Shown here: positions 28,332 through 37,070 of the stretch, piece by piece
Layout of the letters: every line of letters starts with the position of its first letter
How positions within the stretch are numbered: the first letter of the stretch is position 1
The notes under the pieces: model-generated
Told to the model about the DNA's origin: nothing
Seen by the model: only the letters and a program-made list of their open reading frames with translations
Database searches by the model: none
Program-made: the position numbers and the translations under genes
DNA from: Thalassospira mesophila
GTDB lineage: Bacteria > Pseudomonadota > Alphaproteobacteria > Rhodospirillales > Thalassospiraceae
Assembly: GCF_002115755.1 (NCBI RefSeq)
Contig: NZ_JFKA01000006.1
Location: forward strand, 124,001 to 188,000
DNA: 64,000 nucleotides
Reading direction: 5' to 3'

Positions 28332-29045
28332 GTGAGTCGCATACTTCTGATTGATGATGACACCGAACTGGGCGAGATGCTGGCAGAGTATCTGGACGGC
28401 GAAGGTTTTGAAATTACCGTGGTACATAATGGCCGCGACGGCATTTCGCATGCCCTGTCGGGCGATTATGAAATGGCGTTACTTGATATCATGATGCCCG
28501 GCATTGGCGGGATAGAGGTTTTGCGCCAGGTGCGCGCCCAAAGCCGCATGCCGATTATCATGTTAACCGCCAAGGGCGATGATGTGGACCGGGTGGTGGG
28601 GCTGGAGCTGGGGGCCGATGATTATATTCCCAAGCCCTATTACCCGCGTGAACTGGTGGCGCGTATTCGTGCCGTTTTGCGCCGTGCGGGCGGGAATGAT
28701 GGCGATGGCGCAGCCAATAGTGATGGCAATAGTGATAATGCCAAACTGGTCAACGGCCCGGTGATGCTTGACCCCGCCCGGCGGCTGGCGGCCTATGGCG
28801 GGCAGGAAATGGATTTAACGGTTTCAGAGTTCAATTTGCTTGAAACCCTGATGCGGGCCAACGAGCGGGCCCTGTCAAAAAATGAATTGTCGCTTACCGT
28901 GCTGGGCCGCCCGCGCGAAGTATATGACCGGTCAATTGATGTGCATATGAGCAACCTGCGCCAAAAGCTTCAGCAGGTTAGCGGGGATGCATCGGTGATT
29001 GAAACCGTGCGCGGCTTTGGCTACCGGTTAAGGCCGGGCCTATGA
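28332..29045 (+). CDS. OmpR-family response regulator (CpxR-like)
   Basis: 237-residue regulator: receiver domain with acidic pair in LLIDDDTE, phospho-acceptor Asp in MALLDIMMPG and Lys in LTAKGDD, then a winged helix ending in SIDVHMSNLRQKLQQVSGDASVIETVRGFGYRL. A GTG at 28332 follows ggagaaga at good spacing and starts SRILLIDDD; ATGs at 28302 and 28305 would add about ten residues. A short Asp/Asn/Gly-rich linker joins the domains. It overlaps the sensor kinase by ATGA and diverges from macAB-OMF, making efflux control in response to envelope stress the likely role. Confidence 0.88.
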   Translation: MSRILLIDDDTELGEMLAEYLDGEGFEITVVHNGRDGISHALSGDYEMALLDIMMPGIGGIEVLRQVRAQSRMPIIMLTAKGDDVDRVVGLELGADDYIPKPYYPRELVARIRAVLRRAGGNDGDGAANSDGNSDNAKLVNGPVMLDPARRLAAYGGQEMDLTVSEFNLLETLMRANERALSKNELSLTVLGRPREVYDRSIDVHMSNLRQKLQQVSGDASVIETVRGFGYRLRPGL

Positions 29046-30601
29046 AGGGGCGGCTTTTCTGGAAAATTCTGGTTGGTTTTGCCATTACCTTTATCGGTAT
29101 TGCCGAAGGGGTGTGGTTGCTGTTTCAGTTTTATGGTCATCCGCCCATCCCCTATTTTATCGGGTATTTGTCGGCAACCGTGCCGGGCTATGTCGAAATG
29201 GCGGCCCATGCCACCACGCGCGGCGGGGTGCCCGCCCTTGAACAACTGGTTGCCAATTGGCCCAGCGCCGAGGCGGAACGATTTGAATTCACCCTGCTAT
29301 CGCCAGAACAGGCCGCAAAACAGGCCGCATTGGCCCCGCACACAGCACCAGATAGCGCCGAGCTTGCCCAATGGTCGCAAAAAACCGGCAACCCGACCGC
29401 GCACCTGACGCCCGAACAGCTTCGGGATGGATATCAGGTGGCGCGCCAGGTGTGGGATACCGGGCAAATTGACCGTGCGGTTCAGGCCCCCGACGGGCAA
29501 TGGGTGCAATTGTCTTTTGATGTGCGTGATATTGTGGGGCAAATTCCCCGTGACCGGCATTTGAATGTGCCCATGCCCATGATTATTGCCGGGGTGGTTG
29601 GCGGGCTTATTTTTAGCGCACTGTTGGCGTGGTATTTAACCCGGCCGATTTTGCAATTGCGACGCGGATTTGAGGAATTGTCCTCGGGCGAAATGTCGCA
29701 TCGGTTACGTCCGAAAATGGGCCGCAGGCGCGATGAAATTGCCGATCTCGCCCGCGATTTTGACCATATGGCAGATCGCCTGCAACAATTGATCGGCGCG
29801 CGTGATCGCCTCTTAAACGATGTATCGCACGAATTGCGATCACCGCTGGCGCGGATGCAACTGGCCGTCGGGCTGGCGCGGCAAAAACCCGAACGGGTGG
29901 AAAGCTCGCTTGACCGTATTGAAAAGGAAACCATTCGCCTTGACGAACTTGTCGGCGGGTTGTTGACCCTGTCGCGGGTGGAAAGCGGGGCGGCGCATCA
30001 AACGGTTTATATGGATCTTGATGATTTTTTAGGCCGTGTGATTGGTGATGCCCGCTTTGAAGCCGATGGGCTGGGCATTGAGGTTAAAACCGATCTGGCG
30101 GTGCGGCGCACCCACGGCGGCGCGGTGCCAGTGGTGCAGGGCAATGCCGAATTATTGCGGCGGGCCTTTGAAAACGTGATCCGCAATGCCCTGCATCATA
30201 CCCCGGCGGGGCAACAGGTGGATATTGCCGCCCGTGCCGATTTTGACCGCCAGCTTTTTGATATTACCATTGCCGATCGCGGGCCGGGCATTGCCCCGGA
30301 CATGCTTGAAACGGTGTTTGATCCCTTTACCCGCGATGTCGGGATAAAACCCGAAAACACACAAGTTGGCCCCGTGCATCCTGCGCCAGTCCCGCATGTC
30401 GCCGTCGCCAGCGGCAGCACCGCCGGGCCGTCTGGCGGGTTTTTTGCCAGCAAATCGGGGTTTGGTCTTGGCCTTTCAATTGCCCAGCGCGCCATTTTGG
30501 CCCACGGGGGCACCATTGCCGCGCAAAACCGCGCGGGGGGCGGGCTGATTGTGCGCATCACCCTGCCCTTTACCTTGCGGATTGACAGCGACCTCGTGTG
30601 A
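29042..30601 (+). CDS. Envelope sensor histidine kinase (CpxA-like)
   Basis: 519-residue kinase with two membrane helices (about residues 8-30 and 180-200) enclosing a roughly 150-residue periplasmic sensor region, then HAMP, the dimerisation motif VSHELRSPLARMQLA (His263) and an ATPase domain with N box ENVIRNALHH, G1 ADRGPGIA and F box FDPFTRD. Unusually, some 35 residues rich in Pro, Gly, Val and Ser sit between the F box and the G2 motif GFGLGLS, so the ATP lid is much longer than normal. It is translationally coupled to the response regulator. Confidence 0.88.
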   Translation: MKGRLFWKILVGFAITFIGIAEGVWLLFQFYGHPPIPYFIGYLSATVPGYVEMAAHATTRGGVPALEQLVANWPSAEAERFEFTLLSPEQAAKQAALAPHTAPDSAELAQWSQKTGNPTAHLTPEQLRDGYQVARQVWDTGQIDRAVQAPDGQWVQLSFDVRDIVGQIPRDRHLNVPMPMIIAGVVGGLIFSALLAWYLTRPILQLRRGFEELSSGEMSHRLRPKMGRRRDEIADLARDFDHMADRLQQLIGARDRLLNDVSHELRSPLARMQLAVGLARQKPERVESSLDRIEKETIRLDELVGGLLTLSRVESGAAHQTVYMDLDDFLGRVIGDARFEADGLGIEVKTDLAVRRTHGGAVPVVQGNAELLRRAFENVIRNALHHTPAGQQVDIAARADFDRQLFDITIADRGPGIAPDMLETVFDPFTRDVGIKPENTQVGPVHPAPVPHVAVASGSTAGPSGGFFASKSGFGLGLSIAQRAILAHGGTIAAQNRAGGGLIVRITLPFTLRIDSDLV

Positions 30602-30636
30602 CCGCGCGGCAATTTACCAAACTTGCCAAACAGGTG

Positions 30637-32019
30637 TTAAGCGGCGCTGTTATCATCGCCGGGTAATTGTAAAACAGCCTCAAATCCGCTGTCCCGATTG
30701 TGGGCCGGGGATAATAAAACCAGTTTTCCGCCCGCCTGTTGCATGATGGTGTCAACAATGGCCAATCCCAGCCCCGATCCTTTGCTGGACGGGTTGTTGC
30801 GTTCGAACCTTTCGGTCAGTTTTGCCAGAATACGGGGCGGCACCACCGGGCTTTGGTTGGCAACATGTATGCTGGCAGGGATGGCTTCTGTGCCGCCGCT
30901 GGCCCATATGCGGACCGGGTCATCATCGTTGCTGTGGATCAGGGCATTTTCGATAACATTGCGCAGGCAGATGGCAAAGGCATCAATGTCTATTTTGCCA
31001 AGCAGGGTATCGTGGCCGGTAAAATCAACGGCAATGCGGTGGATATAACGGGGATCCCGGCTGAAATCCTCGATTACCAGTAACAGCGCGGGCGACAGGT
31101 CTTGGAGGTCGCCGACCACGGCCACCCCGGCTTCGGCGCGGGAAAGCTGTAACAGTTTTTCCGACAGGCGTTTCAAGCGGTGCAAGGATGTTTCAATATG
31201 TTCTGCACGGGCGGTGTTGGCATCCTGGGCGGGCATTTCGGCGCGCAGGCGCTGGGTTTGCGCCAGTGCCGCCGCAATGGGTGTTCGCAATTCATGGGCA
31301 CTGTTGGCGGCAAAGTTGCGTTCGGCGGTTAAGGCAGATTTTAGCCGGGCCAGCAGGTTGTTAACGGCGATAACAATCGGGTGCAATTCGTCGGGCAGTT
31401 CGGGGCGGTCAATCGGCATCATGTTGCCGCTGCCACGATTGCGGATGTCTTCTTGCAACAATGTTACCGGGCGCAGGCCGCGCCGCACGCTCCACCAGAT
31501 GCCGATGATGCTAAGCGGGATCAGCACCACAAGCGGGGCAATAATGGCAGATATGCTTTCGCGCAACGCTTCGTGGCGATGCGCAACGGGCTCGGCCACC
31601 TGAATAAACAGGCTGTCCGAGATGGTGGTTTCGGTGTAATAGCGAAATTTGTCGTCTTCAAAAAAGCCCGGTTTCAGGGGGGCGGAAAACGCACCGATGC
31701 CCGCCTCGAATGACTGGACCAGAACGGCCCCTTTGGCATCGCGGATTTGATAGGCGACAAATTCGTCATTGGGGACGCTGTTGGTAACCGGCATGCGATG
31801 GGGGGCCGGGCCATCGCCATGTTCGAACAAATAATCAACCGCGAGGGGCAAAATGCGGTGCGCTGTTTGTTGCAGGCCGCTGTCAAAGGCTTCGCCCATT
31901 TCATCTTGCATGACCAGCAACGCCAGTGCGCAACCCAAAAGCCATGTCAGCGTCATTACCACGGTGACCCGGGTGACGATGGCAATGATCAGGCTGTTTT
32001 TCATTTTCAGGATACGCAT
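30637..32019 (-). CDS. Sensor histidine kinase (QseC/PmrB-like)
   Basis: 460-residue kinase with membrane helices at about residues 8-36 and 160-182, a periplasmic region of about 125 residues (2CSK-N-type), HAMP-like linker, phospho-accepting motif NSAHELRTPIAAALAQTQ, N box LRNVIENALIH and G2 GSGLGLAI. The N-terminal two ATGs (32019 and 32004) are both possible. It is the second gene after its response regulator, three bases apart. The group senses envelope perturbation, metals or cationic peptides; nearby lipid-modification genes fit this. Confidence 0.87.
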   Translation of the reverse strand: MRILKMKNSLIIAIVTRVTVVMTLTWLLGCALALLVMQDEMGEAFDSGLQQTAHRILPLAVDYLFEHGDGPAPHRMPVTNSVPNDEFVAYQIRDAKGAVLVQSFEAGIGAFSAPLKPGFFEDDKFRYYTETTISDSLFIQVAEPVAHRHEALRESISAIIAPLVVLIPLSIIGIWWSVRRGLRPVTLLQEDIRNRGSGNMMPIDRPELPDELHPIVIAVNNLLARLKSALTAERNFAANSAHELRTPIAAALAQTQRLRAEMPAQDANTARAEHIETSLHRLKRLSEKLLQLSRAEAGVAVVGDLQDLSPALLLVIEDFSRDPRYIHRIAVDFTGHDTLLGKIDIDAFAICLRNVIENALIHSNDDDPVRIWASGGTEAIPASIHVANQSPVVPPRILAKLTERFERNNPSSKGSGLGLAIVDTIMQQAGGKLVLLSPAHNRDSGFEAVLQLPGDDNSAA

Positions 32020-32022
32020 GGC

Positions 32023-32679
32023 TTATCCTTCCAGCCGGTAGCCAACGCCGCGCACGGTACGAATGGGTTCGGGCCCGATTTTTTTGCGCAGGCGGCTGAT
32101 ATAAACCTCGACCGTGTTGCTTTCAATTTCGGCACCAAATTCATACAGCGCATCTTCAAGCTGGCGTTTGGACAGGATGGCACCGGGGCGGCGCAAAAGC
32201 TGGTCAAACACGGCCCATTCGCGCGCGGTCAGGTCGATCTGGCGGCCCGATACAAACACAAGGCGGTTGGCCTGGTCTATTTCCAGATTGCCAATTTCCA
32301 TTAGCGGGTTGGGGTTACCTGAATATCGCCGCGAAACGGCGGCCAGCCGGGCAATCATTTCGCCCAGATCAAACGGTTTGACCAGATAATCATCTGCCCC
32401 CGCGTTTAAGCCCTTGATCCGGTCTGATATCTGGTCCTGGGCGGTCAGGATAACGCAAGGCGTCACATCGCCGCGTTTGCGGATATTTTGCAAAAGGGTA
32501 ATGCCATTGCCATCGGGCAGGTTCAAATCCAGCAAGATAATATCATAGCGGGTACTGCGCAGGGTATCTTCGGCGTCGGCAAGGGCAGGAAGCCAGTCAA
32601 CAGCTTCGCCCTGGGCCATTAAATGGTCCTTGATGGCCTGGGCCAGAGACTGTTCGTCCTCGATTAGCAGTATGCGCAT
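32023..32679 (-). CDS. OmpR-family response regulator (QseB/PmrA-like)
   Basis: 218-residue regulator beginning MRILLIEDEQSLAQ with the acceptor Asp in IILLDLNLPDG and Lys of VILTAQDQ-type context; the winged helix ends SNTVEVYISRLRKKIGPEPIRTVRGVGYRL, typical of the QseB/PmrA group. The open frame runs 16 codons upstream, but ATG 32679 matches the family start. It is divergent from the glycosyltransferase module across a 431-base gap. Tandem repeats just upstream may be an autoregulatory site. Confidence 0.88.
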   Translation of the reverse strand: MRILLIEDEQSLAQAIKDHLMAQGEAVDWLPALADAEDTLRSTRYDIILLDLNLPDGNGITLLQNIRKRGDVTPCVILTAQDQISDRIKGLNAGADDYLVKPFDLGEMIARLAAVSRRYSGNPNPLMEIGNLEIDQANRLVFVSGRQIDLTAREWAVFDQLLRRPGAILSKRQLEDALYEFGAEIESNTVEVYISRLRKKIGPEPIRTVRGVGYRLEG

Positions 32680-33110
32680 GGGGTGCCACTTTTTCCCGAT
32701 TTTTACCAGTGTTTTACAGTGCCACAATAGCGTGTTAAAATCGCTTCGTCATTTGCAGGTTGTTTCAGCTGGCTGTCAGCTTTGCCTGCCAGAAGGCGCA
32801 CCGCATATGCAGATACAGCCCAAGAGTTTTCTTGCGGTGCGGGTCGGAAAATATTATCAACACCGCGAACGGCAATGCGGGACGACGTCGTTATTTTCAC
32901 ATCAGATTGTAATAGAATGGTCAACTGGCTGTTATTGCATCTCCATTCGTGGAAATGGCGGTTATGTTGCGGTATTATTGATTGCTTTGTTTGTGCATAA
33001 ACATATGACGTTTCAACAAGATAAGGACATTGACGCCTCTGCGCGCGCGACCGCCCCGATTTGGGTGCGTGATGCAGGTAATGCGTTGATCGCCACGACG
33101 GTTCATCAGA
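32680..33110. other. Gene-free region between two-component system and glycosyltransferase module
   Basis: 431 bases without a convincing gene. Near the response-regulator start (32702-32721) lie two near-identical ten-base units, TTTACCAGTG and TTTTACAGTG, a possible response-regulator box. The middle is moderately A+T-rich and could hold divergent promoters. No small conserved frame or stable long hairpin was seen. Confidence 0.5.
32702..32721. promoter_or_regulatory. Tandem ten-base repeat, candidate autoregulatory site
   Basis: TTTACCAGTG followed directly by TTTTACAGTG (8 of 10 identical, CAGTG repeated with 10-base period) 23 to 42 bases before the QseB/PmrA-like start. The head-to-tail layout is what OmpR-family dimers recognise; binding is inferred. 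Confidence 0.35.
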
Positions 33111-33923
33111 ATGACATTTGACAAAAATTCGCTGCCCGAAGATCCGACCTTGTCACAAGTGGCGACCGCAGCTGTAACTGCCAGCACCCCTGGCGCGGCT
33201 GCGCCGGTGCTTTCGGTTGTGGTGCCAGTTAAGAACGAGGCCGAGAATATCGAGCCGCTGGTCACCGAGATCGTCAGCGCGCTGCGCGGTACTGTTGCGT
33301 TTGAAATTATCTATGTTGACGATGGCAGCACGGATGAGACCACAAGCATTGTGCGTCAGTTGCGCCAGTCGGTTGAAGAACTGCACCTGATTTGCCACGA
33401 AAAAAGCTGTGGCCAGTCGATTGCGGTTTTGACCGGGGTTAAAAATGCCCGTGGCGATTTGATTGTCACACTTGACGGGGACGGGCAAAATGACCCGGCC
33501 GATATTCCGCAACTGCTGGAACGCTATCGTGCCGAGGGCGACAATGCCCGCGTTCTGATTGCGGGCTGGCGGGCCAATCGCCACGATACGGCGATGAAAC
33601 GCATTCAGTCGCGCATTGCCAACAAGGTGCGCGGCGGGTTGCTAAAGGATGAAACGCCCGATACCGGTTGTGGCATCAAACTGTTTCGCCGTGATGATTT
33701 TCTGGCGTTTCCGCGTTTTAACCATATGCACCGTTTTTTGCCAGCACTGATGTTGCGCGATGGCGGCAAGGTTTATTCGGTTGCGGTCAATCATCGCCCC
33801 CGGTTGCGAGGAACGTCAAATTACAGCATGATGAACCGCCTTTGGGTTGGGATCGTCGATATTATGGGTGTGATGTGGCTGCAAGCCCGCGCCAAAGCAC
33901 CTGTTGTGAAATCAAAGGAATAG
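33111..33923 (+). CDS. Family 2 glycosyltransferase (ArnC/DPM1/RgtE-like)
   Basis: 270-residue GT-A enzyme with VVVPVKNEAENIEPLV, the nucleotide site IIYVDDGSTDE, the metal site VTLDGDGQNDP and the acceptor region RGTSNYSMMNRLWVG. It lacks the C-terminal membrane helices of ArnC and in this resembles the soluble DPM1-type forms. It would charge undecaprenyl phosphate with a sugar or uronic acid from a nucleotide donor on the cytoplasmic face. The two following genes complete a module for transfer to an envelope glycolipid. The donor sugar is not evident. Confidence 0.85.
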   Translation: MTFDKNSLPEDPTLSQVATAAVTASTPGAAAPVLSVVVPVKNEAENIEPLVTEIVSALRGTVAFEIIYVDDGSTDETTSIVRQLRQSVEELHLICHEKSCGQSIAVLTGVKNARGDLIVTLDGDGQNDPADIPQLLERYRAEGDNARVLIAGWRANRHDTAMKRIQSRIANKVRGGLLKDETPDTGCGIKLFRRDDFLAFPRFNHMHRFLPALMLRDGGKVYSVAVNHRPRLRGTSNYSMMNRLWVGIVDIMGVMWLQARAKAPVVKSKE

Positions 33924-33932
33924 GGGGCGGCA

Positions 33933-34259
33933 ATGCATGATTGGTTTGCACGTTTGTTCGCCCATATGGATGCCTGGTTTGTTTTGGGCATCGTTGGTCA
34001 GGTCATGTTTTCCGGGCGGTTTCTGGTGCAATGGCTTGTCAGTGAAAAACATTCCAAAAGTATCGTCCCGGTTGCGTTCTGGTATTTCAGTATCCTTGGC
34101 GGCATCTGTTTGATGATTTACGGCCTGAAACGGGCCGAGCCGATCATTATTTTAGGGCAGTCCTTTGGCCTGATTGTTTATGCGCGGAACCTGTATTTTA
34201 TTCACCGCGAAAAACGCAACGCCCAGACCGAAACCATCCCGTCGATCGTAGCCGATTAA
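33933..34259 (+). CDS. Lipid-A-disaccharide synthase N-terminal domain protein (LAB_N)
   Basis: 108-residue membrane protein with three hydrophobic helices and the LAB_N signature (VLGIVGQVMFSGRFLVQWLVSEKHSKSIVPVAFWYFSILGG). It resembles small multidrug-resistance-type or PQ-loop-like transporters; in alphaproteobacterial clusters it typically lies between a GT2 and a GT39 enzyme and may help flip the polyprenyl-linked sugar. That role is an inference from repeated neighbourhood. Nine bases follow the GT2 stop. Confidence 0.82.
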   Translation: MHDWFARLFAHMDAWFVLGIVGQVMFSGRFLVQWLVSEKHSKSIVPVAFWYFSILGGICLMIYGLKRAEPIIILGQSFGLIVYARNLYFIHREKRNAQTETIPSIVAD

Positions 34260-34286
34260 CCCGGCGTTCAAATTTACGGATTTTAC

Positions 34287-36041
34287 ATGACCCTGAACAA
34301 TCGTACCGGCGCAAAGACGGCATCGTTTGGCGTGATTTTGGTATTGTGGGCTTTGGTTGCGGTTGTCGGGGTAAGTGCCCGGCCATTGTTGCCGGTCGAT
34401 GAAACACGTTACCTGTCGGTGGCGTGGGAAATGTGGGTGCATAACAACTGGCTGGTGCCGCATCTTAACGGCGAGCCTTATGCCCACAAACCGCCCTTGC
34501 TGTTCTGGCTGATCAATGCCAGCTGGGCGATTTTCGGGGTTAATGATTTTACCGCCCGCCTGATTGCCCCGTTATTTGCCGGGTTGAACATGGTCATGGT
34601 GGCGGTGCTGGCACGGCGCATCTGGCCGGAAAAAACCTCGATAGCGCATATTGCGCCGATGTTTCTGATCGGCGGTACCTATTATGCCGGCTATGGCACG
34701 CTGACCTATTTCGATATGTTGCAGTGCTTTTTTGCCTTGCTGGGCTGGTACGGGGTTTTTGTCGCCCGTGATGGCAATGCCAAAAAAGGCTGGATTATTA
34801 CCGCGTTTGCCATCGGCCTTGGTGTTTTGGCCAAAGGGCCGGTGATTTTGCTGTATGTGTTGCCAGCGGCGGTTTTTGCCCCGGTTTGGCACAAAAGCTG
34901 GGCCGGTTTATCCTTCAGGGCGCGCAAGGCAGGTAAAGCAGGGGCGAACGGTGCTGCTGCTTCTGCCACTACATATTCCGCATCGGCAACTGATCGCGTT
35001 AATGGCAGCGGTGTCAGCCCGTTTGCCGGGCGTGGCGCGTATAAACGCTGGTATGCCGGTATGGGGCTTGCGGTGTTGCTGGGTGCGGTAATTGCGCTTT
35101 TGTGGGCGGTGCCTGCGGCGGTATTTGGCGGCGCGGAATATCGCAATGCGATTTTCTGGGGTCAGACAGCGGGCCGCATGGTTGACAGCTTTGCCCATGT
35201 TGAGCCTTTCTATTATTATCTGGTCGCCTTGCCCGCCATGTTGTTGCCGTGGGTGTTCTGGGGTGGTTTGTGGCGCTCGGTCTTCGGGTTTGGCTGGCGC
35301 ACGGATCTCGATGCCGGGTTACGGTTTTGTTTGCTGGTTTCGGTTTTCCTGCTGGTGGCCTTCAGCCTGATTTCGGGCAAGCGTGTTCATTATATTTTGC
35401 CGGTTTTGCCGCTGATGGTGCTGGTTTTTGCCCGCATCATCGCCGATGTGCCGACCCGGCGGATCGATCAGATTCCGGTGGCGGTTTTTGTGATTATTCT
35501 GGGTGTGGCCGGGCTGGTCGGACCGTTTCTGCCGGGCTTTTTCGATAAAATTCCGGCATGGGTCGGAACGCTGGATGGCTGGTGGGGGGCGTTTTTGCTG
35601 GCGGCCGGTATTGCACTGGTGCTGGTACAGGCGCGCCGGGTGGCTGTTGTTGGCGTGATTGCCGGGGTTAATTTGCTGCTGGTGGCGATGGTGTTTATGA
35701 TTGCCGCGCCCCGTTTGCAAACCGATTACAATATGCGCCCGATGGCGGTTTATTTGAAAAGCCAGCAACAGGCGGGCCATGATGTGGCCTATTGGGGCAA
35801 ATATCATGCCCAGTTCCAGTTTTTGGGGCGGTTGGAACAGCCGATCCCGGTTCTGCTTGATATTGATGAAGTTCATGCGTGGATTGATGCCCACCCACAG
35901 GGTGAAGTGATTTCACGGCGCGATAACCCGGTAATCGGTTCGGCGCAGCCAATGGCCCGGTTTGATTACAAAAACGACCATTTGGTGATTTGGGATGCCA
36001 AAACCGTTGCCCGTGACCCGGAAAAAATACTGGCGCGCTGA
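34287..36041 (+). CDS. Family 39 glycosyltransferase (ArnT/RgtD-like)
   Basis: 584-residue polytopic enzyme of the ArnT/PMT superfamily. The first periplasmic loop carries the acidic catalytic signature (LPVDETRYLSVAWEMW) and the acceptor region HKPPLLFWLI; about a dozen membrane helices follow. It would move a sugar from undecaprenyl phosphate to lipid A or core on the periplasmic side. A 45-residue Ala/Ser/Gly-rich cytoplasmic insert (about residues 212-255) is unusual. Proximity to a PmrAB-like system suggests regulated surface modification against cationic peptides, but neither sugar nor acceptor can be read from sequence. Confidence 0.85.
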   Translation: MTLNNRTGAKTASFGVILVLWALVAVVGVSARPLLPVDETRYLSVAWEMWVHNNWLVPHLNGEPYAHKPPLLFWLINASWAIFGVNDFTARLIAPLFAGLNMVMVAVLARRIWPEKTSIAHIAPMFLIGGTYYAGYGTLTYFDMLQCFFALLGWYGVFVARDGNAKKGWIITAFAIGLGVLAKGPVILLYVLPAAVFAPVWHKSWAGLSFRARKAGKAGANGAAASATTYSASATDRVNGSGVSPFAGRGAYKRWYAGMGLAVLLGAVIALLWAVPAAVFGGAEYRNAIFWGQTAGRMVDSFAHVEPFYYYLVALPAMLLPWVFWGGLWRSVFGFGWRTDLDAGLRFCLLVSVFLLVAFSLISGKRVHYILPVLPLMVLVFARIIADVPTRRIDQIPVAVFVIILGVAGLVGPFLPGFFDKIPAWVGTLDGWWGAFLLAAGIALVLVQARRVAVVGVIAGVNLLLVAMVFMIAAPRLQTDYNMRPMAVYLKSQQQAGHDVAYWGKYHAQFQFLGRLEQPIPVLLDIDEVHAWIDAHPQGEVISRRDNPVIGSAQPMARFDYKNDHLVIWDAKTVARDPEKILAR

Positions 36042-36076
36042 TATTTTACGTTTCCAGAGGGTTGGATTGAAGAACG

Positions 36077-36112
36077 AACGGGCAGTGCCATGGGGTGCTG
36101 CCCGTTTTGTTT
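36077..36112 (+). terminator. Intrinsic terminator of the glycosyltransferase module
   Basis: Arms acgggcag and ctgcccgt around a 12-base loop, followed by TTTGTTTG. It lies 37 bases after the GT39 stop. Confidence 0.82.
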
Positions 36113-36286
36113 GTCAGTGCAGGCGCGCGCGGCGGGCATGGTGGGCAGTGTTTTGAATTTGTTAAATTTGATGATGGCACTGGCGCAAGGCGGGGTTCTG
36201 TCTTACCTCACAGTTAATCGTGCGTTGGTCGGGGGTTAACCGGGCGCTGCGCGTTACATAAATGTCGTAAACACCAAGGAGGCCCC

Positions 36287-36982
36287 ATGAGCCAGAATCT
36301 CAGCATTGAAACACCTGATGGCACGTTTAATGCCTATGTCGCCAAACCCGCGACATTACCGGCCCCCGTTGTTGTGGTGATCCAGGAAATTTTCGGGGTC
36401 AATGCCGTGATGCGCGGTGTGGCCGATGATTATGCCAAACTGGGTTATATTGCGGTTTGTCCCGACCTGTTCTGGCGGATCGAACCCGGTATCGAGCTGA
36501 CCGATAAAACCGATGAAGAATGGCAAAAGGCCTTTGGTTATTTGCAGAAATTTGATGCCGACAAGGGGGCTTCTGACATTCAGGCAACCCTGAGCGCAGC
36601 GCGCGCCTTGCCCGATGCGACCGATAAGGCCGCCGTGGTTGGCTATTGCATGGGCGGAATGCTGACCTATCTGGCAGCCACGCGCACCGATGGCGATGCT
36701 TTTGCATCCTATTATGGTGCCGGGATTGATAATTATCTGGGTGAAGTTGATAACATCAAGAAACCCCTGATCATGCATCTGGCCGGGCAGGATGAATTTA
36801 TTCCGACCGAGGCGCAGGATAAAATCAAGGCAGCGGTAAAGGGTAATACCGATGCCACCATTTATCAGTATCCGGACCGTAATCATGCGTTCTGCCGCAA
36901 AGGTGGCAATCATTACGATGAAAACGATGCTGCAACGGCAAATGCCCGCACGGCAGAGTTTTTGAAACAGAACCTCGCCTGA
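36287..36982 (+). CDS. Dienelactone hydrolase family protein
   Basis: 231-residue alpha/beta hydrolase with nucleophile Cys121 in VGYCMGG, an acidic residue in LAGQDEFIP (Asp about 174) and His in DRNHAFCRKGG, the Cys-Asp-His triad of dienelactone hydrolases. A strong Shine-Dalgarno (aaggagg) precedes the ATG. It stands alone between two terminators, with no chlorocatechol genes nearby, so a general esterase or lactonase role is as likely as dienelactone cleavage. Confidence 0.87.
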   Translation: MSQNLSIETPDGTFNAYVAKPATLPAPVVVVIQEIFGVNAVMRGVADDYAKLGYIAVCPDLFWRIEPGIELTDKTDEEWQKAFGYLQKFDADKGASDIQATLSAARALPDATDKAAVVGYCMGGMLTYLAATRTDGDAFASYYGAGIDNYLGEVDNIKKPLIMHLAGQDEFIPTEAQDKIKAAVKGNTDATIYQYPDRNHAFCRKGGNHYDENDAATANARTAEFLKQNLA

Positions 36983-37009
36983 ACGGTTAAGTTTTAGACT
37001 GCCGTAATA

Positions 37010-37049
37010 CAGCGCCCTGTCCGAGATTGGACGGGGCGCTGTTGTTTTT
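37010..37049. terminator. Bidirectional terminator between dienelactone hydrolase and pentulose kinase
   Basis: Thirteen-base arms with one mismatch (cagcgccctgtcc and ggacggggcgctg) around a six-base loop, followed on the plus strand by TTGTTTTT. It lies between convergent genes. Confidence 0.82.
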
Positions 37050-37070
37050 CGATGTTACGCGTGTGTTTGT

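Noticed and set aside
32782-33121. Small plus-strand frames in the gap before the GT2 gene
   Set aside because: Short, overlapping each other in different frames and without start signals or similarity to known small proteins.
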